From: Coprenecus sp964640305
GTDB taxonomy: Bacteria; Bacteroidota; Bacteroidia; Bacteroidales; UBA932
Direction of reading: 5' to 3'
DNA: 5,467 nucleotides
Assembly: GCA_964640305.1 (NCBI GenBank)
Contig: CAZXFF010000070.1
Coordinates: 1 to 5,467, forward strand
This document shows, one piece after another, positions 1 through 5,467 of this stretch. How positions within the stretch are numbered: position 1 is the stretch's first letter; each line of letters begins with the position of its first letter. The notes beneath the pieces were generated by a model. It worked only from the letters and a program-made list of their open reading frames with translations, did no database searches and had not been told where the DNA came from. A program made the position numbers and the translations under genes.

Positions 1-58
1 TTCAAGTATATGTTTATGTCACATTATGCCACGGAAGTTTGCAAGTGTCCCAATTTAT

Positions 59-68
59 TTTGTACAAA
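59..68. promoter_or_regulatory. Perfect 10-bp palindrome, possible operator
   Basis: TTTGTACAAA is a perfect inverted repeat with no spacer, lying about 36 bases upstream of the candidate -7 box. Copper and heavy-metal exporter genes are commonly controlled by dedicated repressors or activators binding short palindromes near the promoter, so an operator role is conceivable. The AT-rich composition makes a chance palindrome of this size quite possible, and no regulator gene is in the window. The role is speculative. Confidence 0.2.
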
Positions 69-103
69 TTTAATACAATTAACGGCACTCAATACATATT
101 TCA

Positions 104-111
104 TATCTTTG
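104..111 (+). promoter_or_regulatory. copA: Candidate Bacteroidota-type -7 promoter element for the copper ATPase gene
   Basis: TATCTTTG matches the TAnnTTTG consensus of the primary Bacteroidota sigma factor at all six specified positions. It lies in the AT-rich stretch just before the preferred ATG at 120. No TTTG-like -33 element is seen at the expected distance (around 80-85 the sequence reads TTAACGG), so recognition would rest on the -7 box alone or on an activator. Transcription would be expected to start around 115-120, leaving almost no 5' leader. A weaker match, TATGTTTA at 9-16, is an alternative upstream element. Confidence 0.4.
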
Positions 112-119
112 TGACATCT

Positions 120-2330
120 ATGGGACAGAAAATAGTCAGAAAAAATTTCCCGGTCACAGGGATGAGCTGTGCGGCCTGTGCGGCAAGAGTGAACAAAGCA
201 CTGAGCAAACAGCCTGGAGTAAAGGAAGCAAACGTAAATTATGCCGCCGCTTCAGCCAGAATAGTATTTGATCCGGAGATATGCAGCCCGGAAACACTTA
301 AGCAAACAGTCGAACGTGCCGGATACGGTATGGTGACCGATATGGAGAATAACCCGTCTGAAGTTGCGGAAAAAGAATTCAAAAAGAATTATCTCAAACT
401 CAGATTAAGTACATATTCGGCAATTGCAATGTCTCTGGCAATGTTCCTGACCGGAATGCTGGCTGGAGATCAGGCATGGACACGGTATGCAGCATGGGGC
501 ATGTCAACCATAACCGTTTTCGTTTTCGGAAGCAGGTTCTTCAAAGGGGCGATCCAGCAGCTGAAGCATTTTTCTTCCAACATGGACACACTTGTTGCCA
601 CAAGTACCTTCATAGCATATATATATAGTGTGTTCAATCTTTTCTTCCCCGGTTTCTGGCTTAGCCGCGGTCTGCAGCCTCACCTTTATTTCGAATCGGC
701 CGGTATGATAATCGCCTTCATTCTGCTGGGACGTATGCTTGAAGCCAGGGCCAAAAGAAAAACCACATCGTCCATACGCAAACTCATGGGGCTTAAGCCA
801 AAAACTGTCACCATCGCTACAGAATCCGGAGAATGCACAGCAAGTGTAGATGATATAGTACCTGGAGACGTGGTAATCGTACATCCCGGTGAAAGAATCG
901 CTGCTGACGGATGTGTCACTGAAGGTCTGACCTCTGTAGATGAAAGCATGCTTAACGGGGAACCCCTGCCCACCGAAAAGAAACCGGGGGACAAGGTATT
1001 TGCAGGCACCATAAACGGCAACGGCTCTTTCAGGTTCGAAGTAGCAACCTCCGGAGAGGACACCCTGCTCTCGCGTATTATAAGAATGGTTCAGGATGCA
1101 CAAGGAAGCAAAGCTCCTGTACAACAGGCTGTAGACAAGGTCGCCGGGATATTCGTTCCGGTGATTATAGGTATCTCGGTGCTGACATTCGCATGCTGGA
1201 TGATATTTGCCCCGTCAGAAGGATTTTCCCATGGACTGGTATCAATGATTACGGTCCTGATTATTGCATGTCCCTGCGCTTTGGGGCTGGCCACACCTAC
1301 TGCTATCATGGTCGGGATAGGCAAGGGAGCCGAGGCAGGAATCCTCATCAAGGATGCAGAAAGCCTTGAGACAGCAAAAAGAACTGACACCGTAGTGCTG
1401 GACAAGACCGGCACAATAACAGAAGGGCACCCCAAGGTAAGGTACTCTTGCTGGGAAACAGAGGACCGCAATCTATCCAACATACTGTATAGCCTTGAAA
1501 AACTGGCATCACATCCTCTGGCTGAGGCCATAACAGGATCCATGCATAATGCTTCTGCTGTCGGAATATCCGGTTTCAGGTCCATCCCAGGCAGAGGTGT
1601 CAAGGGAATTTACGGAAACACCTTGTTTCTTGCAGGAAACAGGAAAATGATGGAAGAAGAGGGAGTCACCCTATCCGGCATCACTTATGAAAAGGGAAAG
1701 TCCTGGGAAGAAGAAGGGGCCTCTGTCGTATGGTTCGCAGGCAATGGGAAAACTCTGGCCTGTTTTGCAATATCCGATTCCATAAAGCCAGGATCTGCAT
1801 CTGCCGTAAGAACTCTTGAAAGCATGGGAGTCAAGGTCATCATGCTTACCGGTGACAATGAATCTTCTGCGGCAAGGGTTGCTGCCGAAGCAGGAATCCG
1901 GGAGTTCCATGCATCAATGCTTCCTGACGCAAAAGCCGAATTCATAAGGAAACTGCAGAAAGACGGTCATACAGTTGCAATGGCCGGTGACGGAATAAAC
2001 GACAGCGCTGCGCTCGCGACAGCCGACCTGGGCATTGCAATGGGTCAGGGAAGCGATATTGCCATAGATACGGCAATGGTTGCCATTCTGAATTCCGATC
2101 TGGAAAAGATTCCGGAGATGATACATCTCTCCAGGCATACCGTCAGAACCATACGTGAGAACCTGTTCTGGGCATTTATCTACAATATCATTGCCATACC
2201 TGTCGCTGCCGGAATACTATATCCCATCAACGGATTTCTTATAGACCCTGCCATCGGTGGAGCTGCAATGGCTTTCAGCAGCGTAAGCGTAGTAAGCAAC
2301 AGTCTCAGGCTGAAATTCAAGAAGTTTTAA
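120..2330 (+). CDS. copA: Cu(+)-exporting P1B-type ATPase (CopA family)
   Basis: ATP-driven export of monovalent copper (possibly Ag+) across the cytoplasmic membrane, for copper tolerance. Numbering is from the ATG at 120 (736 residues). There is one N-terminal heavy-metal-associated domain with GMSCAAC at 14-20 (Cys17, Cys20). Eight membrane segments lie near 96-114, 122-141, 154-176, 189-207, 341-363, 372-396, 681-702 and 711-731. The metal-binding CPC is at 384-386. Catalytic motifs are DKTGT with phosphorylated Asp428, the SHP motif of the nucleotide domain at 464-466, TGDN at 577-580 and GDGIND at 623-628. Tyr688-Asn689 in segment 7 and MxxSS at 717-721 in segment 8 are the Cu(+)-type signature, against Zn/Cd/Pb pumps. 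The actuator loop reads NGE (279-281) rather than the usual TGE or SGE; the essential Glu is kept. An in-frame TTG at 39 would add 27 residues unlike the family and place the promoter inside the gene, so ATG 120 is preferred; GTG 111 is also in frame. No clear ribosome binding site is seen. The length is complete for a one-HMA CopA. The 3' end overlaps the convergent DUF454 gene by 14 bp. Family assignment is very secure; metal identity is inferred from motifs. Confidence 0.96.
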   Translation: MGQKIVRKNFPVTGMSCAACAARVNKALSKQPGVKEANVNYAAASARIVFDPEICSPETLKQTVERAGYGMVTDMENNPSEVAEKEFKKNYLKLRLSTYSAIAMSLAMFLTGMLAGDQAWTRYAAWGMSTITVFVFGSRFFKGAIQQLKHFSSNMDTLVATSTFIAYIYSVFNLFFPGFWLSRGLQPHLYFESAGMIIAFILLGRMLEARAKRKTTSSIRKLMGLKPKTVTIATESGECTASVDDIVPGDVVIVHPGERIAADGCVTEGLTSVDESMLNGEPLPTEKKPGDKVFAGTINGNGSFRFEVATSGEDTLLSRIIRMVQDAQGSKAPVQQAVDKVAGIFVPVIIGISVLTFACWMIFAPSEGFSHGLVSMITVLIIACPCALGLATPTAIMVGIGKGAEAGILIKDAESLETAKRTDTVVLDKTGTITEGHPKVRYSCWETEDRNLSNILYSLEKLASHPLAEAITGSMHNASAVGISGFRSIPGRGVKGIYGNTLFLAGNRKMMEEEGVTLSGITYEKGKSWEEEGASVVWFAGNGKTLACFAISDSIKPGSASAVRTLESMGVKVIMLTGDNESSAARVAAEAGIREFHASMLPDAKAEFIRKLQKDGHTVAMAGDGINDSAALATADLGIAMGQGSDIAIDTAMVAILNSDLEKIPEMIHLSRHTVRTIRENLFWAFIYNIIAIPVAAGILYPINGFLIDPAIGGAAMAFSSVSVVSNSLRLKFKKF

Positions 2331-2685
2331 ATGAAAGGATATGCACTGTAACTCCCGTGGCTATTGCCGGAAGAAGTAATTTAAGCCATAGAGGTTCTGC
2401 AAAAAAGATCACTGTAGCCAATATGACGCACCACAGTGTGGCGACGGTAATTATCTTGGTCCTGAGCGGGATGCTGCGGTGTATGATGAAATCCTGCAGA
2501 TATTTGCCCACAACCGGATTGTTCATCAGCCTGGAATACAGAGCCGGTGATCCCCGAAGCCAGCATACAGCTGCAAGAAGCAGAAAGGGTGTAGTAGGTA
2601 AAACAGGGAGGAACATCCCGACAATTCCCAATGCCATGGATATTCCTCCTGCAATTATAAGAAGTGCCTTTTTTAATCCTGACAC
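2317..2685 (-). CDS. DUF454 / YbaN-family small inner-membrane protein
   Basis: A complete 122-residue membrane protein of the DUF454 family (E. coli YbaN); the molecular function of the family is not established. The diagnostic region is LPVLPTTPF at 26-34, following a first hydrophobic segment (about 7-23) and running into a second (about 33-43). A polar stretch follows with SPALYSRLMNNPVVGKYL (46-63), which matches the family's short conserved loop. Two further hydrophobic segments lie near 77-95 and 99-116. The start is GTG at 2685-2683, whose first base is the last base of the infB TAG stop (TAGTG). The next in-frame ATG, at codon 17, would remove most of the first membrane segment, so the GTG is preferred. 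The purine-rich AAAGAGAAAA in the infB tail could assist initiation, but coupling to infB translation is more likely. It appears co-transcribed with infB. Its 3' end runs 14 bp into the end of the convergent copper ATPase gene. Family call is secure; a link to translation or to copper is not supported by sequence. Confidence 0.9.
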   Translation of the reverse strand: MSGLKKALLIIAGGISMALGIVGMFLPVLPTTPFLLLAAVCWLRGSPALYSRLMNNPVVGKYLQDFIIHRSIPLRTKIITVATLWCVILATVIFFAEPLWLKLLLPAIATGVTVHILSFKTS

Positions 2686-5467
2686 TACAGTTTTCTCTTT
2701 ACTTCGACTATCTGGTAGGCCTCTATGGTATCCCCTACCTTGATATCGTTGTAGTTATCAATGTTCAGACCGCAGTCCAGACCGGCGGCAACCTCTTTAA
2801 CGTCATCCTTGAATCGCTTAAGTGAACCGAGACTGCCGGAATATATCACGATACCATCCCTGATAACCCTCACTTTCGCGGATCTGGTCAGCTTGCCTTC
2901 CTTGACCATACACCCGGCAATTGTACCGACTTTGGAAATCTTGAAAGTCTCGCGTACTTCCGCCGTTGCCGTTACTTCCTCTTTTTCCTCTGGTGCAAGC
3001 ATCCCTTCTATACCGCTCTTGACTTCGTTGATTGCATCATATATGACAGAATACAGTCGTATTTCTATTTCCTCTTTTTCCGCCAGTTTCCTTGCATTTA
3101 CCGAAGGTCTCACCTGGAAACCGATAATAATTGCATTGGAAGCTGCTGCAAGCAGGACATCGGACTCGGATATCGCACCGACAGCCTTGTGAATCACATC
3201 CACATGTATTTCTTCGGTAGAAAGCTTTATCAGTGAGTCAGACAGAGCCTCGATGGAACCGTCCACATCTCCTTTCACGATGATATTGAGTTCCTGGAAA
3301 TTGCCGATTGCAATCCTGCGTCCGATTTCTTCCAGGGTAATATGCTTCTGGGTTCTGAGCCCCTGGATCCTCTGCAGCTGTTCACGCTTGTTGGCCAGGT
3401 CTTTTGCCTCCTTCTCGTCAAGAAGGACATTGAAAGTCTCACCTGCAGTAGGAGCGCCGTTCAGACCGAGAACGGATACAGGGGTAGAAGGATCCGCCTC
3501 CGTTACTTTCTGCCCTCTCTCGTTGAACATTGCCCTTACTCTTCCGTAATAGCTTCCGCTGAGGATTATATCCCCTACCCTGAGGGTCCCCGTCTGCACC
3601 AGGATGGTAGCCAGATATCCACGGCCTTTATCCAGGGATGATTCAATAACCGACCCCTTGGCAGGACGTTTGGGATTGGCTTTCAGTTCCAGAAGATCTG
3701 CCTCTAGCAATACTTTTTCAAGAAGTTTGTCCACATTGATACCCTGCTTTGCGGATATCTCCTGACACTGGTATTTTCCGCCCCAGTCCTCTACAAGTAT
3801 ATTCATATTGGCAAGTTGCTCCCTGATGCGGTCAGGATTTGCCCCTGGCTTGTCTATTTTGTTTATTGCGAACACCATCGGTACTCCGGCTGCCTGGGCA
3901 TGGTTTATCGCCTCGATTGTCTGAGGCATTATGGCATCGTCGGCTGCAACTATTATGATTACGAGGTCGGTGATCTTGGCACCGCGGGCACGCATTGCTG
4001 TAAATGCTTCGTGACCCGAAGTATCCAGGAAAATGATTCTCCTTCCATCAGGCAGCTTTACATTGTAGGCACCGATGTGCTGGGTAATACCGCCGGCTTC
4101 TCCCGCTATCACATTTGACTTGCGGATATAGTCCAGCAGGGATGTCTTACCATGGTCCACATGTCCCATAACCGTAATGATAGGAGGTCTCTCTACAAGG
4201 TCTTCAGGATTATCCGCCACTTCCTGAACATCCTCTTTCGTGTCCGGAGTAACGAATTCAACCTCATAGCCGAACTCTTCGGCAACCAATACAAGAGCCT
4301 CCGCATCAAGACGCTGGTTTATGGATACCATCAGACCCAGGTTCATGCATGCCTCGATCACCTTGGTGACCGGAGTATTGTTCATCATTATGGCCAATTC
4401 GTTGACCGTCACGAATTCCGTCACCTTAAGGATAGAACTCTCAAGCTGCTGAAGTTCCCTCTCCTCCTCCATCCTCTGGGAAATGAGTTCCCTCTTCTCA
4501 CGCCTGTGCTTGGAACCTTTTGTCTTGCCTTTCCCTTCTGTCATTCTGGCATAGGTTTCCTTTATCTGTTTCTGGATTATATCTTCGTCTATTTCTACCT
4601 TGACCGGTTTGAATTTTTCCTTACGGTTCTTCTTGTTGCGGCCTGCTGCGTTTGCATTGGCAGCCGATGAAGAATCATCCTTCCTGCGTCCCTGTTTCTG
4701 GCGGTCGGAATTGCCGTCTGCTTTGGATATATCAACTTTTTCACCCTGCTTGACTATTCTCTCTCTCTTACGGTGGTGGTTCTGCCCCTTGTCATGCTGC
4801 GAGGGTTTCTTCTCGAAAGCAGAAAGGTCTATCTTGTCCCTTATGATAGGACCGGCCAGCTTCTCTATTCTGGTCTCTATATGTTCTATCGTCTGCTGGA
4901 CAGGAGCAGATGATTCAGGAGACGTCTTCTCTTCCTTTGAAAGAACAGGAGCCTGTGCGGGAACTTCTTTTTTCTGATCTGCAGGCTGTTGTTTGGGCTT
5001 GGCCGGTTTGGGATTCAAATCTATCTTGCCCACTACCGTTATGCCTATACCTGTACGGGAAGACGTATCATTCTTTTCTGATGAAATAGCCGGTTCAATG
5101 ACAGGATGCTCTTCCTCTTTTCCGGAATGCCTGTCCTCAACATGCATTTCAGCCTCTGCCGATTCATGTACCTCTGTTTCCGTATGCTGTGCTTCCTCTT
5201 TCCGGACATCTTCCTTCTTCTGCACGGAGGTCTCTTCTGTCTTTTCCACTATGGCGGGATTGGGAGAAGACACTGCTGACCTGACAATCAGTACATCTTT
5301 GTCCGCATCGTCTTCGAAGGCATCATCGTAATTATCCGGTTTTGTCTCTTTTTTCGTCAGTTCATTGACCTTGGTGACAATTTTCTTGGACTGCTCTTTC
5401 AACTGCTGGTCTTTGGCATATTCTTTTTGAACCAGCTCGTAAGCGTCCTGGGAAATCTTTGCACCCA
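2685..5467 (-). CDS. infB: Translation initiation factor IF2 (5' end beyond window)
   Basis: GTPase that places initiator fMet-tRNA on the 30S ribosomal subunit and promotes 50S joining. 926 residues are visible; numbering starts at the first complete codon (5465-5463). The reading frame is open to the right edge (GAKISQDAYELVQ...), which resembles the end of the first N-terminal IF2 subdomain, so the true start lies outside, perhaps 35-40 codons away. A TTG at 5402 is an internal Leu codon. About 40-340 is a highly charged Glu/Lys/Pro/Gln-rich linker, probably disordered, with three K-I/V-D-L/I motifs. A second IF2_N subdomain follows at about 346-403. The GTPase domain has G1 GHVDHGKT 434-441, a switch I region GGITQHIGA with Thr461, G3 DTSGH 481-485 (usually DTPGH), G4 NKID 535-538 and G5 SAK 571-573. 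Next come beta-barrel domain II (about 599-686), domain III (about 705-815) and the fMet-tRNA-binding C2 domain (about 827-926) with GTIAGCMV and RFKDDVKEV. The C-terminus is intact, ending in TAG at 2687-2685. The full protein would be about 960 residues, longer than E. coli IF2 (890) but ordinary for Bacteroidota. The stop overlaps the start of the downstream DUF454 gene by one base. Confidence 0.97.
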   Translation of the reverse strand, partial: GAKISQDAYELVQKEYAKDQQLKEQSKKIVTKVNELTKKETKPDNYDDAFEDDADKDVLIVRSAVSSPNPAIVEKTEETSVQKKEDVRKEEAQHTETEVHESAEAEMHVEDRHSGKEEEHPVIEPAISSEKNDTSSRTGIGITVVGKIDLNPKPAKPKQQPADQKKEVPAQAPVLSKEEKTSPESSAPVQQTIEHIETRIEKLAGPIIRDKIDLSAFEKKPSQHDKGQNHHRKRERIVKQGEKVDISKADGNSDRQKQGRRKDDSSSAANANAAGRNKKNRKEKFKPVKVEIDEDIIQKQIKETYARMTEGKGKTKGSKHRREKRELISQRMEEERELQQLESSILKVTEFVTVNELAIMMNNTPVTKVIEACMNLGLMVSINQRLDAEALVLVAEEFGYEVEFVTPDTKEDVQEVADNPEDLVERPPIITVMGHVDHGKTSLLDYIRKSNVIAGEAGGITQHIGAYNVKLPDGRRIIFLDTSGHEAFTAMRARGAKITDLVIIIVAADDAIMPQTIEAINHAQAAGVPMVFAINKIDKPGANPDRIREQLANMNILVEDWGGKYQCQEISAKQGINVDKLLEKVLLEADLLELKANPKRPAKGSVIESSLDKGRGYLATILVQTGTLRVGDIILSGSYYGRVRAMFNERGQKVTEADPSTPVSVLGLNGAPTAGETFNVLLDEKEAKDLANKREQLQRIQGLRTQKHITLEEIGRRIAIGNFQELNIIVKGDVDGSIEALSDSLIKLSTEEIHVDVIHKAVGAISESDVLLAAASNAIIIGFQVRPSVNARKLAEKEEIEIRLYSVIYDAINEVKSGIEGMLAPEEKEEVTATAEVRETFKISKVGTIAGCMVKEGKLTRSAKVRVIRDGIVIYSGSLGSLKRFKDDVKEVAAGLDCGLNIDNYNDIKVGDTIEAYQIVEVKRKL

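Noticed and set aside
39..119. In-frame N-terminal extension of the copper ATPase starting at TTG 39
   Set aside because: The 27 extra residues are AT-rich, unlike the N-terminus of CopA proteins, and cover promoter-like sequence; ATG 120 gives a normal N-terminus just ahead of the metal-binding domain.
617..627. ATATATATATA run inside copA
   Set aside because: It encodes part of a conserved membrane segment (AYIYS) and is too short to call a meaningful repeat.
504..1603. Long minus-strand open frames opposite copA (504-1124 and 1091-1603)
   Set aside because: Both lie wholly opposite conserved ATPase coding sequence, their translations show no recognisable domain, and they look like shadows of codon bias.
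2331..2400. Possible terminator hairpin after copA (GGC-TATT-GCC near 2359-2368)
   Set aside because: The stem is only three uninterrupted base pairs, has no T-run after it, and lies within the DUF454 coding region.
2357..2743. 128-codon plus-strand open frame opposite DUF454 and the infB 3' end
   Set aside because: It is antisense to a well-recognised family protein and the translation resembles nothing known.
4152..4670. 172-codon plus-strand open frame opposite infB
   Set aside because: It is antisense to the conserved GTPase G1 region and linker of IF2 and is explained as a shadow frame.
5400..5402. TTG as the start codon of infB
   Set aside because: The frame stays open to the window edge, and the residues upstream (AKISQDAYELVQKEYAKD) look like the IF2 N-terminal subdomain, so the TTG is an internal Leu codon.

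Overview
The window looks like ordinary bacterial chromosome, most likely from a member of the Bacteroidota (probably Bacteroidales). Three things suggest this. The translation initiation factor IF2 has a long, charged, low-complexity N-terminal region carrying 'GKIDL'-type motifs, as I recall from this phylum. The genes lack clear Shine-Dalgarno sequences. A TAnnTTTG-type promoter element lies before the copper ATPase. The assignment is inference from sequence character; no search was run.

Layout. Positions 1-119 are an AT-rich intergenic stretch with a candidate promoter -7 element, a 10-bp palindrome and a widely spaced 8-bp inverted repeat. Positions 120-2330 (+) encode a complete Cu(+)-exporting P1B-type ATPase (CopA type) with one N-terminal metal-binding domain. 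Positions 2317-2685 (-) encode a complete small membrane protein of the DUF454/YbaN family. Positions 2685-5467 (-) encode IF2 (infB), whose first few dozen codons lie beyond the right edge. There is no gene-free stretch over 300 bases.

Organisation. infB and the DUF454 gene form a tight two-gene unit on the minus strand, with the stop of one sharing a base with the GTG start of the next. The copper ATPase converges on this unit from the left, and the two coding regions overlap by 14 bp at their 3' ends. No space remains for a conventional intergenic terminator. The ATPase (metal detoxification) and IF2 (translation initiation) have no evident functional link; their adjacency looks incidental.

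I see no mobile element, CRISPR array, RNA gene or unknown multi-gene system. The points worth a second look are small: a nearly leaderless promoter arrangement, the convergent overlap, and two motif-level substitutions (Asn-Gly-Glu in the ATPase actuator loop, Asp-Thr-Ser-Gly-His in the IF2 G3 motif).
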